Positions 8,847 through 17,280 of a DNA stretch of 64,000 nucleotides are shown one piece after another. The DNA comes from Paenalcaligenes sp052103955 (GTDB taxonomy: Bacteria > Pseudomonadota > Gammaproteobacteria > Burkholderiales > Burkholderiaceae_B), in NCBI GenBank assembly GCA_052103955.1, contig JBQELO010000006.1, forward strand, positions 62,001-126,000. Direction: 5' to 3'. A model generated the notes under the pieces. The model was given only the letters and a program-made list of their open reading frames with translations, was not told the DNA's origin and searched no databases. The position numbers and the translations under genes were made by a program. Numbering within the stretch: position 1 is the first letter of the stretch; each line of letters begins with the position of its first letter.

Positions 8847-9380
8847 ATGTTATTTGATATTGATTTTGATGTCAGTGTAGACAATTTAAAACCAGAAAAT
8901 CTATCGGCAGAAGAAATAGAATCTGTGACTAAATTTCTATATTTTGAATCCAGGTTATTAGACGAAAGGCGCTGGGAAGAATGGTTGAAATTGTGGACAG
9001 AAGATGGAATGTACTGGGTACCACAGTCATTTAATCAAACTAATCCTTACGATCATATTTCCTTGTTCTGGGAAAATAAAATGCTGCGTGAATTGCGTAT
9101 ACGTAGATTGCAAAACGAACGTAACTGGTCGCAACAACCTCCAACTCATTCTTCACGCTTGCTAGGCAATATCTGTATTGAAGGTAAAGATAAAGACGAT
9201 TACCTAGTGGTGCGCGCTAACTTTCAATCGGTGGAAAATCGTGCAGGCACTCAACGAGTATTGGCTGGCTCATTGATTTATAAGTTAGCTGCAGTAGCCG
9301 GAAATTGGCAGTTGTACTTTAAACAAGTCAATCTAGTAGATAGAGAAGAAGTACACAGTAACTTGGAAGTGTATATTTAA
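8847..9380 (+). CDS. Ring-hydroxylating oxygenase, beta subunit
   Basis: A 177-residue small subunit of the NTF2-like/SnoaL fold that stabilises the alpha3-beta3 hexamer. Features typical of the family are FLYFESRLLDERRWEEWL near the N-terminus, followed by W-T-E-D-G-M-Y-W-V-P, and a conserved C-terminal sheet ending in NLEVYI. AAGGAGGGG at 8836-8844 fixes ATG 8847; an earlier in-frame ATG at 8808 lies inside the alpha gene and has no ribosome site. It is cotranscribed with the alpha subunit. Confidence 0.92.
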   Translation: MLFDIDFDVSVDNLKPENLSAEEIESVTKFLYFESRLLDERRWEEWLKLWTEDGMYWVPQSFNQTNPYDHISLFWENKMLRELRIRRLQNERNWSQQPPTHSSRLLGNICIEGKDKDDYLVVRANFQSVENRAGTQRVLAGSLIYKLAAVAGNWQLYFKQVNLVDREEVHSNLEVYI

Positions 9381-9398
9381 GCGATAAAGGAACCGTCT

Positions 9399-10007
9399 GT
9401 GACTACTGTACTTTTAGCATTGCATTATCAAAATGATGTGCTGCATGAAGAAGGGAAAATCAGTGTGGGTTTTGAAAAAAACAGCACTAGACGAGAGGGC
9501 GTGATTAGATCGGCGAAAAATCTGCTACAACAGGCGCGCCAAGAAGGCATCGTGATTGTGCATGTGCGTGTGGCGTATAGAGCTGACTATGCGGATTTGT
9601 CTGAAAATGCCCCTATCATGCAGGGAGTAAAGCGGTTACAGGCGGTTCAGGAAAATAGTTGGGGCAGTGAGTTTTTTGAAGGCTTAGTGCCTTTGGCACA
9701 TAGCCAGCGTGAGTTTGTGGTGACGCATAAACGTATTAATGCGTTTTATGCCTCCACATTAGAAGCGATTTTGAGTCAATTTAACCCTACGCACTTGGTA
9801 ATTGCCGGTGTGGCCACTCATTCTGTGGTGGAGAGTACGGTGCGTCACGCCGTGGACATGGGTTTTTATGTGACGGTGCCAGCACAGGCATGTGGCGCAC
9901 CCGAAGCAACACATCAAGCAGCCTTAAAAAGCATGGCCTTGATTGCCCATATTTATGAAGGTGATGAGATGGCGCAGGTCTTTAGCCGAGAAGGGGGGCA
10001 GGCATGA
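9399..10007 (+). CDS. Isochorismatase-fold protein with altered catalytic triad
   Basis: A 202-residue protein of the cysteine hydrolase/isochorismatase superfamily, starting at GTG 9399 with AAAGG upstream. Most members use an Asp-Lys-Cys triad. Here the Asp of the 'LVIDxQND' motif is His (LLALHYQND). The Lys of 'VTKHR' appears as His followed by Lys (VTHKRINAF). The Cys position in GVATHSVVESTVRHA is Val. Some subfamilies naturally lack the Cys, but losing the Asp as well is unusual. It may be a lyase- or isochorismatase-like enzyme, a binding protein, or inactive. Its stop overlaps the next start by 4 nt (ATGA). Confidence 0.85.
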   Translation: MTTVLLALHYQNDVLHEEGKISVGFEKNSTRREGVIRSAKNLLQQARQEGIVIVHVRVAYRADYADLSENAPIMQGVKRLQAVQENSWGSEFFEGLVPLAHSQREFVVTHKRINAFYASTLEAILSQFNPTHLVIAGVATHSVVESTVRHAVDMGFYVTVPAQACGAPEATHQAALKSMALIAHIYEGDEMAQVFSREGGQA

Positions 10008-10789
10008 CACAGCGTGTAGTGATGATTACTGGTGGTGCACAGGGCTTAGGCGCGGAAATTGTTTGTGCTTTTGTAGAGCAAGGCGATATCGCTATTATCG
10101 TGGACCGGAATGTTAGTGCCGGTGTAGCACTAGAAACAGAGTTGGCGATGCAAGGTACCGCACTCTTTATGCCCATAGATATACAAGATGATAGTGCTAT
10201 TGATACCGCGCTAAAGCAGGTGATCGCGCGCTTTGGGCGGGTGGATGTGCTGGTTAATAATGCGTGTGTGTATGAGGATGCTGGTCTGGCCTCCAGCCGT
10301 GAGCAATGGCAGCGCAGTTTAAGTGTGAATGTGGTATCAGCCGCGGTGATGGCGCAAAAGGTAGTGCCTTTTATGACCGAGGGCTCGGTGATTATCAATA
10401 TGGGCAGCATTGGTGGCAAAACAGCGGCGGTGGGACGTATGCTATACCCAGTATCTAAAGCAGCCATGTTGCACCTGACCAAAAGTTTGGCGGTAGAAGT
10501 GGCGCCTAAAGGTATACGTGCGGTGGCCGTGTCGCCAGCGTGGACATGGTCGCCCGCCTTAGCGGGTATGGCGGGTGAAGATCGTGAGTTAGCCGATAAA
10601 GTCGGAGCGGTCACGCATCCTTTGGGACGCGTTGGCAATGCCAGAGAGATTGCTGATGTGGTGTGCTTTATCGCATCTGTTAAAGCCAGTTGGATCACGG
10701 GTGTGGATATACCGGTAGATGGTGGCTTTTCCATTTTGGGGCCAGACCAAGGTAAGGGCCCTAGGCATTGGTTTAACGTTACACAATAA
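10004..10789 (+). CDS. Short-chain dehydrogenase/reductase (SDR)
   Basis: A 261-residue classical SDR that probably oxidises the cis-dihydrodiol or an alcohol made by the oxygenase. The cofactor motif TGGAQGLG is at residues 9-16, catalytic Ser at 135 (NMGSIGG), and Tyr148-x3-Lys152 in YPVSK. The usual NNAG is NNAC at 85-88, a small deviation. An Asp after beta-2 (VDRN, residue 34) points to NAD+ rather than NADP+. It overlaps the upstream gene by 4 nt, so the two are translationally coupled. Confidence 0.92.
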   Translation: MTQRVVMITGGAQGLGAEIVCAFVEQGDIAIIVDRNVSAGVALETELAMQGTALFMPIDIQDDSAIDTALKQVIARFGRVDVLVNNACVYEDAGLASSREQWQRSLSVNVVSAAVMAQKVVPFMTEGSVIINMGSIGGKTAAVGRMLYPVSKAAMLHLTKSLAVEVAPKGIRAVAVSPAWTWSPALAGMAGEDRELADKVGAVTHPLGRVGNAREIADVVCFIASVKASWITGVDIPVDGGFSILGPDQGKGPRHWFNVTQ

Positions 10790-10817
10790 AAATAACTAAA
10801 TATCCAAGGGAGACAAT

Positions 10818-12395
10818 ATGACAAACAGTGATGTGGTGATTGTAGGCAGTGGCTTGAATTCCTTAGTGTGTGCGGCTTTGCTAGCAAAAAGAGGGATTAG
10901 ACCTTTAGTGTTAGAGCGCAACAGTGTGTTTGGTGGTTGTATACGTACCGAGGAGTTGTTTCCTGGCTATCACCATGAACTGATGGCTTCATGGTATCCC
11001 TTGTTTTTGGGTGGCGGGGCTTATGCCAAATTACAAGACGATCTGCGTCGAGCTGGTGTGGAGTTCCTTAATAATGGCTATACCACAGGGGTGGTGCAGC
11101 CTGATGGCCGTACACTGGCTTTAAAACAAGATATAGCGGATGCTGCACAGCGCTTAGAGGCCGTGGCATCAGGTGACGGTGCGGTGTTAGAAGCGATGGC
11201 AGACACTATTTTCAATAAGCATGCAGCATTGTTGTTTGGGTTGCTAGGTGGTTCTCCGTATAAGTTTTCAACCGTGAAACTGTTATTTCAACAGTGGCGC
11301 AAACAAGGTGCCGACTCATTGCTGAGTTTTGCTGCACAAGCTTTAACCCCCTTTAGGGGGTGGTCACAGCAGCAGACCAAAAACCCGTTAACCGAAGCGT
11401 TGATTACGCCGTGGGTGCTGCACTCAGGCTTAGGTCCGCAAGATGCGGGTTCGGCGCTAATAGGACAGTTGACCTTCGCGGCTGTGGTGGCAGGAGGGAT
11501 GCCCGTTGTTAAGGGTGGTGGTTCACAGCTGGTGGCAGCCTTAGTGGACATTATCCAAAAACATGGTGGGCAGCTTATCGCTGATGCAGAAGTACAAAAA
11601 ATTTTGATAGAAAAAGGTAAAGCCGTAGGCGTGGTGACGGCCACACAAAGCTACCGAGCTAGTAAAGCGGTAGTATGCAATGTGACACCTACGCAGCTGT
11701 ATCAGCAGTTATTACCCGAAGTGCCAGCGACAGTCTCTACTGCTGCCAAAAATTATCGCTATGGTCGTGGTGCGATGCAAATTCATTTGGCCTTGTCTAG
11801 CAAACCAGCGTGGGCAGATGCAGAGATGCTGAATGTACCGCTGGTGCACTTGGCAACTGATTTAGATCAGGTGAGTATGTCGGTGATGCAGGCAGAGTGT
11901 GGGTTGATTCCTGCACAGTCTACGGTGGCGATTGGGCAGCCGGTGGCAGTGGATGCGAGTCGTGCGCCACAGGATGGTTGGATACTCTGGTTGCAGATAC
12001 AAGATATGCCACGCGTGTTGAAAGGCGATGCGAAGGGCGAGATTCCTGTGGATGCGGTACAAGGCTGGAGTAATAGCGTTAAAGAGGCGGTAGCCGATCG
12101 CATTATGCAGCAATTGGAACAAGTGCTACCCGGTTTAGCTACGAAAATTATTGGCCGTAAAGTGCTAAGCCCTAGCGATTTAGAACAGTTAAATCCTAAT
12201 TTGGTGGGCGGAGATATTTACTCAGGTGCTTGTTCTATGGAGCAACAGTTCTGGTTCCGTCCTTTTGCTAAAACCGGAGCGGCTAAAGGCCACAAAACAC
12301 CTATCTCTAATGTGTACCATATAGGGGCATCAACCCATCCAGGCCCTGGATTAGGTGGTGGATCAGGTTTATTAGTAGCGGATCTTATTAAATAA
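10818..12395 (+). CDS. FAD-dependent oxidoreductase, phytoene-desaturase-like
   Basis: A 525-residue flavoprotein of the phytoene desaturase/PYROXD2-like group. The FAD-binding Rossmann motif is at the N-terminus (VVIVGSGLNSLVCAALLAKR, then VLERNSVFGGCIRTEE), with the family's usual third Gly replaced by Ser15. The C-terminus has the second FAD contact (YHIGASTHPGPGLGGGSG). GGGAG precedes ATG 10818. It probably dehydrogenates an intermediate of the island's pathway. Carotenoid synthesis is unlikely, since no phytoene synthase is nearby. It is the last gene of the apparent operon. Confidence 0.88.
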   Translation: MTNSDVVIVGSGLNSLVCAALLAKRGIRPLVLERNSVFGGCIRTEELFPGYHHELMASWYPLFLGGGAYAKLQDDLRRAGVEFLNNGYTTGVVQPDGRTLALKQDIADAAQRLEAVASGDGAVLEAMADTIFNKHAALLFGLLGGSPYKFSTVKLLFQQWRKQGADSLLSFAAQALTPFRGWSQQQTKNPLTEALITPWVLHSGLGPQDAGSALIGQLTFAAVVAGGMPVVKGGGSQLVAALVDIIQKHGGQLIADAEVQKILIEKGKAVGVVTATQSYRASKAVVCNVTPTQLYQQLLPEVPATVSTAAKNYRYGRGAMQIHLALSSKPAWADAEMLNVPLVHLATDLDQVSMSVMQAECGLIPAQSTVAIGQPVAVDASRAPQDGWILWLQIQDMPRVLKGDAKGEIPVDAVQGWSNSVKEAVADRIMQQLEQVLPGLATKIIGRKVLSPSDLEQLNPNLVGGDIYSGACSMEQQFWFRPFAKTGAAKGHKTPISNVYHIGASTHPGPGLGGGSGLLVADLIK

Positions 12396-12559
12396 AGCTC
12401 ACGCTATTCATCAAGTGTAGGCTCGGATTTCTGGTTACCTGTTGGCTATACATAATTGCAGCTTTCCTGCATTGTTGTGCCTGAGATTAGCGAAATGGGC
12501 AGTGCCTGGCCTACAATTGGGGCTTTGCTATTTCCCCTTTTTCTCAGCATCGAGTATTT

Positions 12560-14233
12560 ATGGCTCAGTTTGTATACACCATGAACCGGGTGGGCAAGAT
12601 TGTCCCTCCCAAACGTCAGATTCTACGTGATATCTCCCTGTCTTTCTTTCCTGGTGCCAAGATTGGTGTGCTGGGTCTGAACGGGTCAGGTAAGTCTACC
12701 TTGCTGAAAATCATGGCAGGTGTGGATAAAGAAATTGAAGGCGAAGCCATCCCCATGCCGGGGTTGAATATTGGCTACCTGCCGCAGGAACCTAAGTTAA
12801 ACCCAGACCATACCGTACGCGAAGAAGTAGAAGCCGGTTTGGGTGCTGTGTTTACGGCCAAGCAGCGTTTGGAAGAAGTGTATGCCGCCTACGCCGAGCC
12901 CGATGCCGATTTTGACGCATTGGCCGCCGAACAAGGTGAGCTGGAAGCGATTATTGAAGCGGCAGCAACCAGTGGTAGCGATGATATCGCTACACAGATG
13001 GAAATTGCAGCCGATGCACTGCGTTTGCCACCATGGGATGCCAAAATCGCCAACTTGTCAGGTGGTGAAAAGCGTCGTGTGGCGTTGTGCCAATTGTTGT
13101 TATCCAAGCCTGATATGCTGTTGCTGGACGAACCTACTAACCACTTGGATGCGGAAAGTGTGCATTGGTTAGAGCAGTTCTTGAGCAAGTTTCCCGGTAC
13201 CGTAGTGGCCGTGACGCACGATCGTTATTTCTTGGATAACGCGGCTGAGTGGATTCTGGAGCTTGACCGTGGACACGGTATTCCATGGAAAGGTAACTAC
13301 AGCTCATGGTTGGAACAAAAAGAAGACCGCCTGAAGCAAGAAGAAGCCACAGAAAGCGCACGCCAACGCACTATCCAGAAAGAGTTGGAGTGGGTGCGTC
13401 AGAATCCTAAAGGCCGCCAAGCTAAATCCAAAGCACGTTTGAACCGCTTTGAGGAATTGGCATCGCACGAATACCAGAAACGTAATGAAACCCAAGAGAT
13501 CTTCATCCCTGTGTCAGAGCGCTTGGGTAATGAAGTGGTTGAGTTCAAAAATGTAAGTAAGTCCTTTGGTGACCGTCTGCTTATTGATGACCTGAGCTTC
13601 AAGGTGCCACCCGGTGCGATTGTGGGGATTATTGGTCCTAACGGTGCTGGTAAGTCCACACTGTTCCGCATGATTGCGGGTGAAGAGCAACCTGATTCCG
13701 GTAGCGTAGATATTGGTCAAACGGTGAACTTGTCTTACGTGGACCAGTCGCGCGATTCCTTGCCTAACAACAAGTCAGTATTTGATGCGATTGCTGATGG
13801 TTCCGACATCCTGACCGTAGGCCGCTTTGAAATGCCTGCGCGTGCTTACGTGGGGCGTTTCAACTTCCGTGGTTCAGACCAGAACAAGATTGTGGGCGAA
13901 CTGTCTGGTGGTGAGCGTGGTCGTTTGCACTTGGCCAAAACCTTGATCTCGGGTGGCAACCTGTTGCTGCTGGATGAACCCTCTAACGACTTGGACGTAG
14001 AAACTCTGCGTGCCTTGGAAGACGCGTTGTTGGAATTCGCCGGTTGCGTCATGGTCATCAGCCATGATCGTTGGTTCTTAGACCGTATTGCTACGCACAT
14101 CTTGGCCTTTGAAGGTGATTCCCATGTGGAGTTCTTCGCAGGTAACTACCAAGAGTACGAAGAAGACAAACGTCGTCGTTTGGGTGAAGAAGCCGCTAAA
14201 CCTACACGTATTCGTTACAAAGCCCTTAAATAA
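12560..14233 (+). CDS. ettA: EttA, ABC-F translational throttle ATPase
   Basis: A 557-residue soluble ABC-F protein with two ATPase domains and no membrane part. It binds the ribosomal E site and tunes the first elongation step to the energy state. Walker A motifs: GLNGSGKST (~38) and GPNGAGKST (~357). Signatures: LSGGEKRR and LSGGERGR. Both Walker B motifs continue as LLLDEP(T/S)N. The linker between the domains is Lys/Arg/Glu-rich, as in this family. No clear Shine-Dalgarno sequence precedes ATG 12560. Confidence 0.97.
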   Translation: MAQFVYTMNRVGKIVPPKRQILRDISLSFFPGAKIGVLGLNGSGKSTLLKIMAGVDKEIEGEAIPMPGLNIGYLPQEPKLNPDHTVREEVEAGLGAVFTAKQRLEEVYAAYAEPDADFDALAAEQGELEAIIEAAATSGSDDIATQMEIAADALRLPPWDAKIANLSGGEKRRVALCQLLLSKPDMLLLDEPTNHLDAESVHWLEQFLSKFPGTVVAVTHDRYFLDNAAEWILELDRGHGIPWKGNYSSWLEQKEDRLKQEEATESARQRTIQKELEWVRQNPKGRQAKSKARLNRFEELASHEYQKRNETQEIFIPVSERLGNEVVEFKNVSKSFGDRLLIDDLSFKVPPGAIVGIIGPNGAGKSTLFRMIAGEEQPDSGSVDIGQTVNLSYVDQSRDSLPNNKSVFDAIADGSDILTVGRFEMPARAYVGRFNFRGSDQNKIVGELSGGERGRLHLAKTLISGGNLLLLDEPSNDLDVETLRALEDALLEFAGCVMVISHDRWFLDRIATHILAFEGDSHVEFFAGNYQEYEEDKRRRLGEEAAKPTRIRYKALK

Positions 14234-14251
14234 TCCATTAAGGAGGCCTTC

Positions 14252-14788
14252 ATGGCGCTACTGACAGCACATCAGTGCAGTGTGTTAATGATAGATATGC
14301 AGGAAAAATTACTGCCTGCTATTGAGGATCACGAGGCATTGTTGGAGCGGGTACAGCGCTTCATGGAGGGGGCCAAGCTATGCTCGGTGCCCGTCGTGGC
14401 TACCGAGCATTGGCCAGACAAAATTGGCCCTACGCATCCGGCGTTGTTGCCACACGTAGATAGGGTGATTGCGAAAACGCATTTTGATGCGCTGCGCGAA
14501 CCTGCTGTGCGTGCAAACTTACCCACACACCGACCTAAAGTGTTGCTGTTGGGGGCGGAGGCGCATATTTGTGTCTTGCAGACAGGATTAAGCTTGCATC
14601 AGGCAGGCTATCACCCCATATTGGTGTTGGATGGCATAGGATCACGTTTGTCGTCCAGTTACGAAGCTGCATGCAAACGCTGGCAATACCATGGCTTAGA
14701 AAGTGTAACCATGGAAATGGCATTGTTTGAGTGGTTGGAAACCCCAGCGCATCCAGCTTTTAAAGCTGTACTAAAACTGATAAAGTGA
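14252..14788 (+). CDS. Isochorismatase-family hydrolase
   Basis: A 178-residue cysteine hydrolase with an intact triad: Asp in VLMIDMQEKLLP, Lys in VIAKTHFDAL, and Cys in GAEAHICVLQTGL. The substrate is not evident; relatives hydrolyse amides or act on unknown metabolites. AAGGAGG lies just ahead of ATG 14252, 18 bp after ettA, so the two may be cotranscribed. Its intact triad contrasts with the altered one at 9399-10007. Confidence 0.9.
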   Translation: MALLTAHQCSVLMIDMQEKLLPAIEDHEALLERVQRFMEGAKLCSVPVVATEHWPDKIGPTHPALLPHVDRVIAKTHFDALREPAVRANLPTHRPKVLLLGAEAHICVLQTGLSLHQAGYHPILVLDGIGSRLSSSYEAACKRWQYHGLESVTMEMALFEWLETPAHPAFKAVLKLIK

Positions 14789-14905
14789 AATACGTAGGAG
14801 CAGGTCGTAGCGTTTGCATACAACTTGTCGTAAAACGTACACGTTCCTGATAGTGAAGTCCGTTAAGCTATATTTATCTGACTAGGATTTTGAAGGAGTA
14901 ACGTC

Positions 14906-15133
14906 ATGAGAGTTCGCAGCCGTATTGCTAAAGTAGGTGTGTTAGTAACTTTGTTAGCATCTGTGGCAGGTTGTACCGCATGGGATGGCATGACCAGCCG
15001 TCAAAAAGGCGCGGTATCCGGAGCCGGTGTAGGTGGCTTGGCTGGTGCTGTGATCACGGATGGCGGCGTACTAGGCACTATTGGTGGTGCTGCACTGGGT
15101 GGCCTGATTGGTGACCAGATCGGTAAACAGTAA
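14906..15133 (+). CDS. Small glycine-zipper lipoprotein (OsmB-like)
   Basis: A 75-residue precursor with a lipoprotein signal (LLASVAGC; Cys23 is the lipidation site). A glycine-zipper segment follows, rich in G-x3-G (GAVSGAGVGGLAGAV and GTIGGAALGGLIGDQIG), typical of outer-membrane-associated osmotic or stress lipoproteins. GAAGGAGT supports ATG 14906. It is a single-gene unit with a terminator right after. Confidence 0.88.
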   Translation: MRVRSRIAKVGVLVTLLASVAGCTAWDGMTSRQKGAVSGAGVGGLAGAVITDGGVLGTIGGAALGGLIGDQIGKQ

Positions 15134-15176
15134 TAGTGAGTAGCACCTAGTCTAGTTTTACTAGGCTAGGTAGATG

Positions 15177-15207
15177 AAAAAGCTTGCCCTATAGGCAAGC
15201 TTTTTTT
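15177..15207 (+). terminator. Terminator after the glycine-zipper lipoprotein
   Basis: AAAAAGCTTGCC and GGCAAGCTTTTTTT form a stem around a CTATA-type loop; the seven T follow on the plus strand. Confidence 0.9.
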
Positions 15208-15221
15208 GTGTCTGCGTCAGC

Positions 15222-15260
15222 AAAAAGGCCTGAGTCCTACAGGGAGACTCAGGCCTTTTT
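15222..15260 (-). terminator. Terminator after the minCDE operon
   Basis: AAAAAGGCCTGAGTC pairs with GACTCAGGCCTTTTT over 15 bp. It lies between the convergent lipoprotein and minE genes and can end transcription from either side. Confidence 0.85.
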
Positions 15261-15306
15261 AATGTAGGTCCAAGGACCACACACCAAGGGGAAAGAAGGC
15301 TAGGGG

Positions 15307-15579
15307 TTAGTTAGCTTTTTCGTTTTCCGCTTGTGGCATTTCGATTTTCACTTCCAGCACTTCAAGATCATCTTGGCGTTCAAGATTTACTTTGATGTCG
15401 TCAGGGTTGATGCTGACGTAACGGGAAATCACCTCAATCAGTTCTTTTTGCAAGCGAGGTAGGTAATCAGGTGTAACGCCACCTTTGCCTCGTTCGTTAA
15501 TCAAAATGAGCTGCAGTCTATCCTTGGCGACATTGGCTGAAGTTTTTTTCTTGCCCAGTAGCAAAGACAGGAAGGACAT
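15307..15579 (-). CDS. minE: MinE, cell division topological specificity factor
   Basis: A 90-residue partner of MinD that drives its pole-to-pole oscillation. MSFLSLLLGKKK is the membrane-binding start, and the MinD-contact helix (RLQLILINERG) is followed by the dimeric topological domain. GGAGGAAAG supports ATG 15579; a longer in-frame reading into minD has no support. It begins one base after the minD stop. Confidence 0.97.
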   Translation of the reverse strand: MSFLSLLLGKKKTSANVAKDRLQLILINERGKGGVTPDYLPRLQKELIEVISRYVSINPDDIKVNLERQDDLEVLEVKIEMPQAENEKAN

Positions 15580-15580
15580 A

Positions 15581-16396
15581 TTACTTTCCTCCGAAAAGGC
15601 GTTTAAACAGGCCCGGTTTCTCGTAATCAACAAAACGCAGGGGTTTTTCGTCACCTAAAAAACGATCAACCACATCTTGATACGCTGCTGCTGCATCGCA
15701 GCCGCGATCATGGATCACGGGCACACCTTGGTTGGAGGCTTGCAATACTTCTTCGGATTCTGGAATCACGCCAATAAGTTTGATACGCAAAATGTCTTCC
15801 ACGTCTTTCAGGGAAAGCATTTCACCATCAAGCACACGTTTAGGGTTGTAACGTGTAATGAGCAAGTGCTCTTTAATGGGTGACTGGGCAGTTTCTGCAC
15901 GCAATGATTTGGCAGATAAAATACCCAACATACGATCAGAGTCGCGTACAGAGGATACTTCAGGGTTAGTGACCACCAATGCATCGTCTGCAAAGTAGGA
16001 GGCCATCAACGCACCTGTTTCAATCCCAGCAGGCGAGTCGCAAACAATGAACTCAAAGTCCATAGCTTTTAGATCATCCAGTACCTTGCGAACGGTATCC
16101 TTGCTTAGAGCATCTTTGTCACGTGTTTGTGACGCAGGTAGGATATACAGGTTTTCAAGCTGTTTATCGCGAATCAGGGCTTGGTGCAGCGTGGCTTCAC
16201 CCTGGATGACATTAACAAAATCGTAGACTACACGACGTTCGCAACCCATGATGAGATCCAGGTTACGCAAACCTACGTCAAAGTCGATTACTACGGTTTT
16301 GTGGCCGCGCATAGCAAGGCCGGAAGCAAAACTGGCGCTAGTGGTGGTTTTGCCTACACCACCTTTACCGGATGTCACCACAACAATTCGCGTCAT
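15581..16396 (-). CDS. minD: MinD, septum-site determining ATPase
   Basis: A 271-residue ParA/MinD-type ATPase that recruits MinC to the membrane to block polar division. Deviant Walker A KGGVGKTT is at residues 11-18. The C-terminal amphipathic membrane-targeting helix is GLFKRLFGGK. Operon order is minC-minD-minE on the minus strand. Confidence 0.98.
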   Translation of the reverse strand: MTRIVVVTSGKGGVGKTTTSASFASGLAMRGHKTVVIDFDVGLRNLDLIMGCERRVVYDFVNVIQGEATLHQALIRDKQLENLYILPASQTRDKDALSKDTVRKVLDDLKAMDFEFIVCDSPAGIETGALMASYFADDALVVTNPEVSSVRDSDRMLGILSAKSLRAETAQSPIKEHLLITRYNPKRVLDGEMLSLKDVEDILRIKLIGVIPESEEVLQASNQGVPVIHDRGCDAAAAYQDVVDRFLGDEKPLRFVDYEKPGLFKRLFGGK

Positions 16397-16498
16397 GATA
16401 GAGCTATTCCTCAGGTTTTTGATCGGTTATACGGCTAAGCCGTACGGGACGCATCTGGCAAGTGTAACTGCTTGGCAGACTTCGTTTGTAATCATCTG

Positions 16499-17278
16499 TT
16501 AAGAGAGTAAATGAATACTGAGATTCTCACCTTCTAACTGGATTACAGCGGGTTGTTTGTGCAGCGGTTTTTCCAGAGGCTCGTCTACTATACGGTATAC
16601 ACCTGCAATGGCGATGAGTTCTGGATCCAGTTCAGTCGTAAAAATACGAGCATTGGTATCGCCACGAGCACCTGCCATAGCCTTGCCGCGCAAGGGCCCA
16701 TACACGTGAATGTTACCATCAGCGATCACTTCAGCGCCTTGACCTACTACACCTATCACGACTAAATCGGTATCTCGCGCATAAATACGCTGACCAGAAC
16801 GCAATTGTCTATTGATGACCATAGCGGCTGGTGCTATTTGGGTAATGACTTCTGGAGTGACATCAGCAGACGCTGCGGTGTTTTGTTCCTGTGCGGTAGA
16901 CAGCGTAGGAACCTCTGCTTCCGGTACGTTGGGGCTAGCTGTAGGGCGCGTAGGAGCATTAGAGAGGTCTACCTCTTGTAACCCCGCCGCATTGGCAGCC
17001 TGCAACAATGCACCATTGGCGACCACGCCCACAGCATTCAGCTTGTGGGTTTTTAGGGCGTCTAACAATGCGGTCCAGTCTAGCGTAGCGCCCTCATCCA
17101 GTTGGCTGGCGTCTACCACTACCGGTTCATTTTCGAAAAAAGAGCCGGCATCGTGCATACGTTGTGTCAAGGCAGACAGCAGCTCGTCTAACTCGCTGCT
17201 GTGTAGAACCAAGCGTACGGTGTATAGGGTGGCGCTTTTGAAGTCTAGCGCCTGTGGACCTTTACGAGTTCCTGACAT
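16499..17278 (-). CDS. minC: MinC, septum-site determining protein
   Basis: An FtsZ polymerisation inhibitor of 259 residues. The N-terminal MinC domain starts MSGTRKGPQALDFKSATL. A variable linker rich in Pro/Thr/Ala covers residues ~110-150. The C-terminal right-handed beta-helix has the MinD-binding RSGQRIYARDTDLVV and GADVHVYGPLRG-like elements. ATG 17278 is preferred over the in-frame GTG 17290. The glnS stop lies at 17281-17283, just upstream of the minC start. Confidence 0.96.
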   Translation of the reverse strand: MSGTRKGPQALDFKSATLYTVRLVLHSSELDELLSALTQRMHDAGSFFENEPVVVDASQLDEGATLDWTALLDALKTHKLNAVGVVANGALLQAANAAGLQEVDLSNAPTRPTASPNVPEAEVPTLSTAQEQNTAASADVTPEVITQIAPAAMVINRQLRSGQRIYARDTDLVVIGVVGQGAEVIADGNIHVYGPLRGKAMAGARGDTNARIFTTELDPELIAIAGVYRIVDEPLEKPLHKQPAVIQLEGENLSIHLLS

Positions 17279-17280
17279 GC

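Noticed and set aside
12442..12630. 62-residue ORF before ettA
   Set aside because: It overlaps the ettA start in another frame and has no ribosome site.
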